From Pseudomonas costantinii (GTDB lineage: Bacteria; Pseudomonadota; Gammaproteobacteria; Pseudomonadales; Pseudomonadaceae): a DNA stretch of 33,396 nucleotides. The stretch spans positions 1 to 33,396 of the forward strand of contig NZ_MDDR01000050.1 in NCBI RefSeq assembly GCF_001870435.1, written 5' to 3'. Numbering within the stretch: the stretch's first letter is position 1; the number at the start of each line of letters is the position of its first letter. The notes below the pieces were generated by a model that did not search any database, was not told the DNA's origin, and was given only the letters and a program-made list of their open reading frames with translations. Shown here in pieces: positions 24,577 through 31,045 of the stretch. Both the position numbers and the translations under genes were made by a program.

Positions 24577-24966
24577 TCAACCTTCGCGAAACAGGTCGTG
24601 GGCATCCAGCAGGCGGTAGGCAATCTCCGGGCGTTTTTCCATGCCTCGGCGAATCGCCGCCGGGATCGACTGTCGGGTCTTGCGGCACATACCCGGCAGT
24701 TCGTCGATGGTGATTTGAATCCCACGCATGCTTTTGACTTCGGTATGGCCCGGGGCGATATGCACGCGGATGCCCAATTGCTGGTACATCAACGCTTGCA
24801 TGCGCTCCAGGTCTTGCAGGTTCTTGAGGTCTTCGAGGCGGTCGAGCAGGCGTTTTTCTTCCTGGCGCGTCAGGTTGAGGATGCGCAAGTCGGCGCCGGG
24901 CGCTTGCATCAATTGTTCGCGGTCGCAGACGCAAGCGCCGGGGGGGCAGGGTTGGCGAAGTGTCAT
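24577..24966 (-). CDS. Conserved hypothetical protein with Cys pair and coiled-coil segment
   Basis: I do not recognise this 129-aa protein. The start at ATG 24966 has GGGAGGG a little upstream; the frame is open to 25041 without a better site. It begins with a cysteine-containing turn (PCPPGACVCDREQ; three Cys within nine residues), perhaps a metal or redox site. A charged helical stretch likely to form a coiled coil follows (LTRQEEKRLLDRLEDLKNL, then QDLERMQALMYQQLG), then a small domain with a further Cys (ELPGMCRKTRQS). No signal peptide. It lies 32 bp downstream of aroA on the same strand, so it is probably co-transcribed with it. Its stop is 1 bp from the stop of the convergent oxidoreductase gene. 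Confidence 0.7.
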   Translation of the reverse strand: MTLRQPCPPGACVCDREQLMQAPGADLRILNLTRQEEKRLLDRLEDLKNLQDLERMQALMYQQLGIRVHIAPGHTEVKSMRGIQITIDELPGMCRKTRQSIPAAIRRGMEKRPEIAYRLLDAHDLFREG

Positions 24967-24998
24967 GTGCTTTCCCTCCCCGTTGCGGCGCTGACGGC

Positions 24999-26255
24999 TT
25001 AGTAGCTCAGCACGACCCCGAGACTGCCCAATGCCTTCCAATATTCAGGATAGGTCTTGGCCACGCAATCCGGGTCCTGAATACGGATACCCGAGACTTT
25101 CAGCCCGGCCAGGGCAAAGCACATGGCGATGCGGTGGTCGGCGTGGGTGTCGATCAGCGCATTGCACGATGTGCCGGCCAGTGCAGGATCACTCGCCACC
25201 AACAGGTCGTCGCCTTCGATGGTCGCAAGGCCCGGGCGGATTTCGTTGAGGCCGTCGTGCAGCGCCTGCACGCGGTCACACTCCTTCACGCGCAGGTTGG
25301 CCAGTTCAGTGAAACGCACCGGCGTGTTGTTGAAGGCCGCGAGTACTGCCAGGGTCGGGATGGCGTCCTGCATTTGCGAGCCGACAACGCTGGCCTGCAT
25401 GTTCGGGAACTGGGCGATCACGGCCTGTGCCTTGGCGTCCGGTTGGGTGAAATCTTGCGCAGCCACACCGATATCGATGCGGCCGTCGGTCAACACTTCA
25501 GCCGCCCACAAGTAGGTGGCGGCGGACGCGTCGGGTTCGATCAGGTAATCATGGGCGGTGTAGCCGGTAGGGGCCACGCGCCAGGAGGTGTCGTCGACGA
25601 CTTCGACCTGTGCGCCGAATGCGCGCATGCAGTCCAGGGTCAGGTCCACGTAGCCACGGGCGCCAATGTCCTTGCCGGTCAGCGCCACTTCAATCGGCGC
25701 TTCACCGCAGGCCGCGAGCATCAGCAGGGCCGAGACGTATTGGCTGGACAAGCCACCGTCAATTTCAAAACGCTTGGCCTGGACCTTGCCCACGCCGTGC
25801 ACGGTTACGGGCGGGCAACCGCTTGGGCTGTCGACTTTGATGCCGTTCTGGCCAAGGGTCGCCAGTAGCGGGCCGATCGGGCGTTTTTGCATGTAATCGT
25901 CGCCGGTCAGCACCACGGTGCCTTGCACGGTCGCCACGGCGGCGGTGAGAAAACGCATCGCGGTGCCGGCATTACCGAGGAACAGCGGCTGCGCGGGTAA
26001 TTGCAGCTTGCCAGAGCCTGTGACCACGAACGTGGTGTCGTCCGGCTCGTCGATCGTCACGCCCATCTGGCGCAGGGCGACCGACATGTGACGGGTGTCA
26101 TCGCTTTTCAGTGCGCCACTCAAGCGGCTGGTGCCCTTGGCCAGGGCTGCCAGCAACAGAGCGCGGTTGGTAATGGATTTGGAGCCGGGGGGCGCGACCT
26201 TGCCATTCAGGGGGAAGTTGGGCGGTGTAACGGTCACGGTTTTCTGCGAACTCAA
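24999..26255 (-). CDS. aroA: 3-phosphoshikimate 1-carboxyvinyltransferase (EPSP synthase), stand-alone
   Basis: Joins shikimate-3-phosphate and phosphoenolpyruvate in the shikimate pathway. No ATG fits the N-terminus; the best start is TTG at 26255 (418 aa), with AGGAG nine bases upstream, and a TTG at 26276 is the alternative. Active-site features are GSKSITNRALL (Lys26, Ser27, Arg31), SDDTRHM, the PEP loop GNAGTAMRF, KRPIGPL, GLSSQYVSALLM, KECDR, HRIAMCFAL and KTYPEYW. All catalytic residues I can check are present. The position after GNAGTAMR is Phe102, where class I enzymes have Pro (Pro101 in E. coli). In Pseudomonas the housekeeping EPSP synthase is usually fused to TyrA and lies by cmk; here it is a separate single-domain protein, so probably a paralogue. 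Confidence 0.93.
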   Translation of the reverse strand: MSSQKTVTVTPPNFPLNGKVAPPGSKSITNRALLLAALAKGTSRLSGALKSDDTRHMSVALRQMGVTIDEPDDTTFVVTGSGKLQLPAQPLFLGNAGTAMRFLTAAVATVQGTVVLTGDDYMQKRPIGPLLATLGQNGIKVDSPSGCPPVTVHGVGKVQAKRFEIDGGLSSQYVSALLMLAACGEAPIEVALTGKDIGARGYVDLTLDCMRAFGAQVEVVDDTSWRVAPTGYTAHDYLIEPDASAATYLWAAEVLTDGRIDIGVAAQDFTQPDAKAQAVIAQFPNMQASVVGSQMQDAIPTLAVLAAFNNTPVRFTELANLRVKECDRVQALHDGLNEIRPGLATIEGDDLLVASDPALAGTSCNALIDTHADHRIAMCFALAGLKVSGIRIQDPDCVAKTYPEYWKALGSLGVVLSY

Positions 26256-26367
26256 GGTACAAGGCTCCTGATGCAAGGCAAGGTGGCGTGGAGTGGCCGA
26301 CGGGCGGACCCGAATAATCAGCCAAACACGCCACGCTTGTCGAGTAGGGATCGTTGTACGGCGCGTA

Positions 26368-27168
26368 TTACGGCGCCATCAGCCCATTCACTTCGCCATA
26401 AGTGAAGGCTTTGAGGTTTTGGGTCTGCAGTGTGCCGGTGCGCAAGAAGCCTGCTGCCAGTTGGTTCATGGCGCCATGCAGGAATTCGGCGATGCTCGAA
26501 CCTGCCGTCAAGCGACGCACACCCAAAGCCTGCAACGTTTCGGGGGTGGGCAGGCCAGCCCAAGCCAGCACGTTGACCGGCAGCGTGGTCGCCTGGCACA
26601 GCTGCTTGATTTCGTGTTCAAGATGAATGCCGGCGGCGAACAAGCCGTCTGCCCCTGCATCCTGATAAATACCCGCGCGCCGCAGGATTTCTTCCAGGCG
26701 CTGCGCCTCGGGTGCCAAGCCTTTGAGGTAGACATCGCTGCGAGCATTGATAAACAGCTTTACGCCAGAGCTGTCGGCTACCCGTCGCACGACGTCGATC
26801 TTGCGTGCCAGCAACTCAGGCGAGCCGACACCGTCTTCCAGATTGATACCCACCGCACCGGCGTCGATCACTGCCTTGACCAGCCGGCCCACTTGCTCGG
26901 GATCGTCCGAGTAGCCGCCTTCGATATCGACACTCAATGGCACATTGATTACCCGCACGATGGACTGCACGGTGCTGATCAGCAGGGGTTGTGGCAGTTG
27001 ATTACCGTCCTTGTAACCGTGGGCCCAGGCCACGGCGGCACTGCTGGTGGCGACGGCCTGGCTGCCCAATTGTGCCACCAGGCGTGCGCCGCCTGCGTCG
27101 GCGACATTGGGCAGGATCAGCAGTGTGTCGTGGTGCAGGGCATGGAAGGTTTCGGCGTGGGAGGTCAT
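26368..27168 (-). CDS. Isocitrate lyase/PEP mutase superfamily protein
   Basis: 266-aa TIM-barrel protein of the ICL/PEPM superfamily, whose members cleave or form C–C or P–C bonds next to a carboxylate with help of Mg2+. Visible: LLILPNVADAGGARLVAQLGS, the metal-binding region SVDIEGGYSD, GINLEDGVGS, LFINARSDVYL and the C-terminal GVRRLTAGSS. It lacks the KKCGH motif of isocitrate lyase and the EDKxxPKxNS motif of PEP mutase, so it belongs to the broad 'carboxyvinyl-carboxyphosphonate phosphorylmutase-like' group with unknown substrate. AAAGGA lies upstream of the ATG at 27168. aroA follows 112 bp downstream on the same strand; both families bind PEP-like acids, but a functional link is speculative. 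Confidence 0.88.
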   Translation of the reverse strand: MTSHAETFHALHHDTLLILPNVADAGGARLVAQLGSQAVATSSAAVAWAHGYKDGNQLPQPLLISTVQSIVRVINVPLSVDIEGGYSDDPEQVGRLVKAVIDAGAVGINLEDGVGSPELLARKIDVVRRVADSSGVKLFINARSDVYLKGLAPEAQRLEEILRRAGIYQDAGADGLFAAGIHLEHEIKQLCQATTLPVNVLAWAGLPTPETLQALGVRRLTAGSSIAEFLHGAMNQLAAGFLRTGTLQTQNLKAFTYGEVNGLMAP

Positions 27169-27253
27169 GGTCGGTCAATCCTTTGAGCAGGCGTTTTATT
27201 GGAGGCGCCTGTGATAACAAGAATTGAGGGTGGGTCGCAATGAGTAATACAAC

Positions 27254-27288
27254 CCAAGTCGACATTTCCCATGTTGGTGTCGACTTGG
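27254..27288. repeat. 11-bp perfect inverted repeat
   Basis: CCAAGTCGACA at 27254–27264 and its exact complement TGTCGACTTGG at 27278–27288 are separated by 13 bp. No T-run follows. It may be an operator or a hairpin in a transcript. Confidence 0.7.
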
Positions 27289-27336
27289 CGTCTTATCCAC
27301 GGCACGGCTTGTAGCAGGACCGCTTGTTGCGGGGTA

Positions 27337-27429
27337 GGACAAGTTACAAAACGGATGCAGGACAACGTCGTTTTCTCAGCGAAACGAGGACAATGTACGA
27401 ACATTCCGAGAGAAACGGCGGCTGGACAA
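27337..27429 (+). repeat. Four GGACAA direct repeats
   Basis: GGACAA occurs at 27337–27342, 27360–27365, 27388–27393 and 27424–27429, all in the same orientation, within 93 bp; spacings are 23, 28 and 36 bp. Irregularly spaced same-strand short repeats are a feature of transposase-binding ends of Tn7/Mu/Tn5053-like elements, or of multi-site regulator binding. No transposase gene is beside them. Confidence 0.5.
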
Positions 27430-27497
27430 TACAGCCCGCTGAGGTAAGTTCAAGGCGCTCCCCATGACGGGGCGTTTTCAATCAAGGAGTGAATGAA

Positions 27498-28127
27498 ATG
27501 AACAAACCCCAGACTCAACTCAGGCACGGTCGCGTCGTAACCCCTGCCAGCCGTGGCTCGGTGGCGGTGGAACGCGGCCTGCTGGGCAATTGGCAAGTCA
27601 ATGAAATGGAAGGTGGCAAGAACTTCCCCGCGCTCATCGCCGGGCCGTTCCCTGCGCCTTATCAAACCGATGACCCAAGCGTCACGCCGCCTGCCGATCG
27701 GTATATCTTGAGCGGCGGCAAAACCGACGACCGTGACTGCATCAACTTTACCGATGAGGAAATGAGCAAAAAGCTCAATACCCCATTCACCTGGCCGCTG
27801 CTGAATGTTGACGCCGGCCAGGTATTCAAGGTGCAGTGGGAGTACACCGCCGCCCACGTTACCCGTGGCTATCGTTGGCTCATCACCAAGGATGGCTGGG
27901 ACCCCAAGCAGCGCATCAGTCGCGCCCAACTGGAGGCCACGCCGTTCTTCGAGGATTTTTACACCCAGGTGCCGTACTACCAACACGCCGATGAAATGAA
28001 GGCCAAGGTCGAGCATCAAGTGACGCTGCCTCGTGGGAAAAAAGGCAGGCACGTCGTGGTCCTGATGTGGATCGTGGCCAACACTGGCAATGCGTTCTAT
28101 CAGGCGTTTGACCTGGACTTCAAATAA
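27498..28127 (+). CDS. AA10-family lytic polysaccharide monooxygenase homologue without signal peptide
   Basis: 209-aa homologue of copper enzymes that oxidatively cleave chitin or cellulose (formerly chitin-binding protein, CBM33). The ATG at 27498 has AAGGAG eight bases upstream; a GTG at 27489 would add three residues, and a stop (27465–27467) closes the frame further up. Family marks: His10 in HGRVVTPASRG, which in AA10 enzymes is the first residue of the mature protein; the second copper His120 in YTAAHVTRGYRWLITKDGW; and Phe200 in NTGNAFYQAFDLDF at the axial site. The histidine brace needs a free N-terminal His, yet here nine residues precede it with no signal peptide. Only one Cys (Cys81) is present, so no disulfide can form. 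It may be a cytoplasmic or non-classically exported variant, or may need proteolytic trimming. Confidence 0.85.
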   Translation: MNKPQTQLRHGRVVTPASRGSVAVERGLLGNWQVNEMEGGKNFPALIAGPFPAPYQTDDPSVTPPADRYILSGGKTDDRDCINFTDEEMSKKLNTPFTWPLLNVDAGQVFKVQWEYTAAHVTRGYRWLITKDGWDPKQRISRAQLEATPFFEDFYTQVPYYQHADEMKAKVEHQVTLPRGKKGRHVVVLMWIVANTGNAFYQAFDLDFK

Positions 28128-28134
28128 GGCCGTA

Positions 28135-28689
28135 TCAACGCTTGCTCAGCCAGTAATCATGTAGCGCCCGCGCAGCCGGTTCGATCGCGCTGACCCGCTG
28201 TTGATGGGCGTTTACATCCAGGTCTGCCGGCAACTCGAAGTTGTCCTGCTCGGCGCACCAGGAGATTTTTTCCAGTTCTGCAGCCTGGGCTGCGGGCAGT
28301 TCAGGCCAGTTGCCGATAGCCGCGCCACGGATATAGCCGAAGCACCATTCTTCAGCGAGCGTCACGACTTGATCCTGATGTTCGGTTTCATCGAAGCGGG
28401 CCTTGAACGCCTGCGCATCGGTGGCCAGTTGCTCCGCCAGGGTATTGATATGGCGCACGCACAGTTCCAGGAAACGCTGGGCCTGCTCGACGTTTTCCCA
28501 CTCCGGGTTTTGCCCACCCCAGATCGCCGGGAACCACTCACCCACGTCCACCTGGGCCGGGCTGGACACCAAGGCAGTGAAATAGCCATCGAGCTCAGCC
28601 AGGTTCAGCACCGAATGATCGTCACCGTACTTGAGCAGGGTTTCTTCGATAAATTCGAAATCGGCGGGGGCGAGGGGTTGGGCGTGCAT
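28135..28689 (-). CDS. UPF0149 (YgfB/YecA-like) family protein
   Basis: 184-aa soluble protein of the UPF0149 family. I chose the ATG at 28689, since AAAGGA stands about eight bases upstream; the ATG at 28695 is too close to that site. Typical features are ELDGYFTALVSSPAQVDVGEWFPAIWGG near the N-terminus, EEWCFGYIRGAAIGNWPEL in the middle, and a helical C-terminal part. Unlike some YecA proteins it has no C-terminal SEC-C zinc motif. The molecular role of this subgroup is unknown; one Pseudomonas relative, YgfB, affects expression of a peptidoglycan amidase. It follows the ClC gene on the same strand by 98 bp and is convergent with the LPMO gene, 7 bp away. Confidence 0.88.
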   Translation of the reverse strand: MHAQPLAPADFEFIEETLLKYGDDHSVLNLAELDGYFTALVSSPAQVDVGEWFPAIWGGQNPEWENVEQAQRFLELCVRHINTLAEQLATDAQAFKARFDETEHQDQVVTLAEEWCFGYIRGAAIGNWPELPAAQAAELEKISWCAEQDNFELPADLDVNAHQQRVSAIEPAARALHDYWLSKR

Positions 28690-28787
28690 GGGCATATCCT
28701 TTAAACGTCGAACGCCGCGGGTGGAGCGGCTTAAAGCGCGAAGGATGGCGCTTGGGGCGGCTTTTTTCCAGCATTTTTGCCGCGTTT

Positions 28788-30035
28788 TTACCCGCGCTGC
28801 TGGCACAGCTTGTTCACACACATCGAGCCCACCACCGCGAGAATGATCGGTACCAGAAAGTCATGCTCGATACGGGTAAATTCCGCCACCAGCACAATCG
28901 CCGTCAGCGGCATGCTCATGCTGGCGGCCAGGAAGGCCGCCGCGCCGATGATCGCAAATGCCCCCAGTGGCACGCCCGGCCACACCAGGCTCCAGGCGCC
29001 GCCGAGGATGATCGCCAGCAGCGCGCCATTCGCCAGCCCTGGCGTCAGCAGGCCACCTTCGGCCCCGGCGCGCAGGCTGGCGGCGGTGATCAGCACCTTG
29101 ACCACCAGCAACAGCGCGGCCAGGCCGATGGTCAATTCATTGTCGAAGCCCAATTGCGCCGGACCTTTGCCATTGCCGAGGATTTGCGGCAGCAGCATCG
29201 CCAAGCCACCGATGATCGTGAAGTTGATCAATGACAACACCGGCAGGCGCCAGCCCCGGGCGGCATTTGCCCGCGCCGCGCCAGTGAGGCGGTTGAAACC
29301 GTACGCAGCCAGACCAAACACCGGCCCGCACACCACTGCCCAACCGATCAGCGCCGGGCTCAGTACAAAGTGTGGCACGATGTACTGCGGTTCTGCGCCC
29401 AGCCCGATCCACGCCACAGACGCGCCAATCGCCGACGTCGTCAGTGCCATCACGGCCACCGGCCAACTGAACGCACCCACCAGCACTTCCAGCACAAACA
29501 CCGCGCCACCCAACGGCACGTTGTACACCGCCGCCAGCCCGGCACCCGCCCCGCAGGCCACGATCAGCCGGTGCATGTGCGGTTCCAGTCGCGCACGCTG
29601 CGACAACCAAGTGCCGGCCAGCGCGCCGACTTCACGCGGCGCGACTTCACGGCCCAGCGGCGAGCCGAGCGCTACGGTGATGATTTGCAGTATGGCGTGG
29701 GCGAGGGTGGTCTTGGGCGGCATGATTGGCATCTTTTCGGACACCGCCTGTTTGATGCTCACCAGCGGACGGCCATAGCGATAAATCGTCCACCAGCCCA
29801 ACCCCGCGACCAGGCCACACACCACCAGCACCAGCAAGCGTCGCTCAGGTGCCGCTGCCGTCACCCCGAGCAGAAAGGTTTCATGTCCGATCAGGCTGTC
29901 GAGGCTGTAACCGTAAGCCAAGTGCTGAATGCCATGCAGCAGCAACGCCAGGAGCATGCCGCCCAGGCCAGCGCCAATACCGGTCAGCACGACCACCAGG
30001 GCCAGAATCAACGAGGAACGAAACGTGGACGGCAT
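28788..30035 (-). CDS. ClC-family chloride channel/antiporter
   Basis: Integral membrane protein of 415 aa from the ATG at 30035, with GGAG seven bases upstream; the frame runs to 30131 without a better start. It has the ClC fold with about 10–12 hydrophobic segments. The anion-site signature reads GSPLGREVAPRE, with the gating glutamate at residue 130 (canonical GREGP). The first canonical loop, GSGIP, is not seen; the aligned region reads GRPLVSIKQAV. Other marks are GAGAGLAAVYNVPLGGAVFVLEVL and AGAEGGLLTPGLANGALL. It probably moves chloride or another anion, perhaps with protons, across the inner membrane. The pore motif differences put it in a side branch of the family. No regulatory CBS domains. 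Confidence 0.9.
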   Translation of the reverse strand: MPSTFRSSLILALVVVLTGIGAGLGGMLLALLLHGIQHLAYGYSLDSLIGHETFLLGVTAAAPERRLLVLVVCGLVAGLGWWTIYRYGRPLVSIKQAVSEKMPIMPPKTTLAHAILQIITVALGSPLGREVAPREVGALAGTWLSQRARLEPHMHRLIVACGAGAGLAAVYNVPLGGAVFVLEVLVGAFSWPVAVMALTTSAIGASVAWIGLGAEPQYIVPHFVLSPALIGWAVVCGPVFGLAAYGFNRLTGAARANAARGWRLPVLSLINFTIIGGLAMLLPQILGNGKGPAQLGFDNELTIGLAALLLVVKVLITAASLRAGAEGGLLTPGLANGALLAIILGGAWSLVWPGVPLGAFAIIGAAAFLAASMSMPLTAIVLVAEFTRIEHDFLVPIILAVVGSMCVNKLCQQRG

Positions 30036-30227
30036 AGACGGCTCCAGGGAGTGGCCCTGATTGTATAGCCGATAAGTGGCGTTTCCGACGTGAAATGTAT
30101 CGGTGCTGCGTGAACCTCGCGGCCACAACATTTCATTACCTTTGCCAGTCCTGTTTTTGGCCGATGCGCCGTCGCTTACCCTTGATATAGTTCGGGCCTT
30201 ATCACTCGCCAGTCAGGGATCACTGCC

Positions 30228-31040
30228 ATGTCCGAATACCAAGCTTTCGTCGTCGAACTCACCGGCAACGTTGCCCATGTGCAGATCAACCGCCCGGAAA
30301 AGATCAACGCCATGAACGCGGCGTTCTGGACTGAAATCATCGATATCTTCCAATGGATCGAAGACACCGACGCCGTACGCGCCGTGGTGCTCAGCGGTGC
30401 GGGCAAGCATTTTTCCTCGGGCATCGACCTGATGATGTTGGCTTCGGTGGCCAATGCGTTCGGCAAGGACGTGGGCCGCAACGCGCGCCTGCTGCGCCGC
30501 AAGATCCTCGAACTGCAAGCCTCGTTCAATGCGGTCGATAACTGCCGCAAACCGGTGCTGGCGGCGATCCAGGGCTACTGCATCGGTGGGGCCATCGACC
30601 TGATCAGCGCCTGCGACATGCGCTACGCCGCCGAAGGCGCGCAGTTCTCGATCAAGGAAATCGACATCGGCATGGCCGCTGACGTCGGCACCCTGCAACG
30701 CCTGCCACGCATTATTGGCGACGGCATGCTGCGTGAACTGGCCTACACCGGCCGCCAGTTCGGTGCCGAAGAGGCGCGCAGCATCGGCTTGGTCAATCGC
30801 GTGTATCCCGATCAGGAAAGCCTGTTGGCCGGGGTTATGGACATCGCTCGGGAGATCGCCGCCAAGTCGCCGATTGCCGTGACCGGCACCAAGGCCATGA
30901 TCAGCTACATGCGTGACCATACGGTCAATGATGGTCTGGAATACGTTGCCACCTGGAACTCGGCTATGTTGCAATCCAACGACCTGCGCGTGGCCATCGC
31001 GGCCCATATGAGTAAGCAGAAACCCGAATTCGTGGATTGA
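30228..31040 (+). CDS. Delta3,5-delta2,4-dienoyl-CoA isomerase-like crotonase
   Basis: 270-aa crotonase-fold enzyme. GKHFSSGIDLMML and YCIGGAIDLISACDMRYAAEGAQFS form the CoA and oxyanion-hole region. The segment KEIDIGMAADVGTLQRLPRIIG matches mammalian ECH1 (dienoyl-CoA isomerase) nearly residue for residue from memory, including the catalytic Glu144 and Asp152, spaced by eight as in ECH1 Glu196 and Asp204. It would shift double bonds during beta-oxidation of fatty acids with odd-numbered unsaturation; plain enoyl-CoA hydratase is less likely. nudC starts 5 bp after its stop, so the two are probably one transcript. Confidence 0.93.
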   Translation: MSEYQAFVVELTGNVAHVQINRPEKINAMNAAFWTEIIDIFQWIEDTDAVRAVVLSGAGKHFSSGIDLMMLASVANAFGKDVGRNARLLRRKILELQASFNAVDNCRKPVLAAIQGYCIGGAIDLISACDMRYAAEGAQFSIKEIDIGMAADVGTLQRLPRIIGDGMLRELAYTGRQFGAEEARSIGLVNRVYPDQESLLAGVMDIAREIAAKSPIAVTGTKAMISYMRDHTVNDGLEYVATWNSAMLQSNDLRVAIAAHMSKQKPEFVD

Positions 31041-31045
31041 CTGAC

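Larger units (their letters stand above)
27169..27497. other. 329-bp intergenic region rich in repeats, upstream of the LPMO gene
   Basis: No convincing gene. It holds an 11-bp perfect inverted repeat (27254–27288), four copies of GGACAA (27337, 27360, 27388, 27424), two smaller inverted repeats (TCGTTT…AAACGA at 27368–27387 and AATGT-N4-ACATT at 27392–27405), a GC-rich hairpin followed by TTTT (27456–27478) and the LPMO ribosome site AAGGAG (27484–27489). Such density of structure is unlike the other intergenic regions here. It could be a structured leader, a small RNA, or the remains of a mobile-element end. Confidence 0.6.

Noticed and set aside
24999..26255. C-terminal half of a TyrA-AroA fusion
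   Set aside because: No prephenate dehydrogenase sequence upstream; the frame begins with a short leader and the 112-bp gap to the ICL/PEPM gene is non-coding.
26368..27168. True PEP mutase, hence a phosphonate biosynthesis cluster
   Set aside because: The diagnostic EDKxxPKxNS motif is absent and no phosphonopyruvate decarboxylase or transaminase is nearby.
27240..27314. Tiny ORF (24 aa; MSNTTQVDISHVGVDLAS…) with a faint look of an IS110 transposase N-terminus
   Set aside because: Too short, its VDIS/GVDL look arises from the AAGTCGAC inverted repeat, and nothing further downstream continues it.
27337..27429. CRISPR array
   Set aside because: Repeats are only 6 bp, spacings are uneven, and no cas gene is present.
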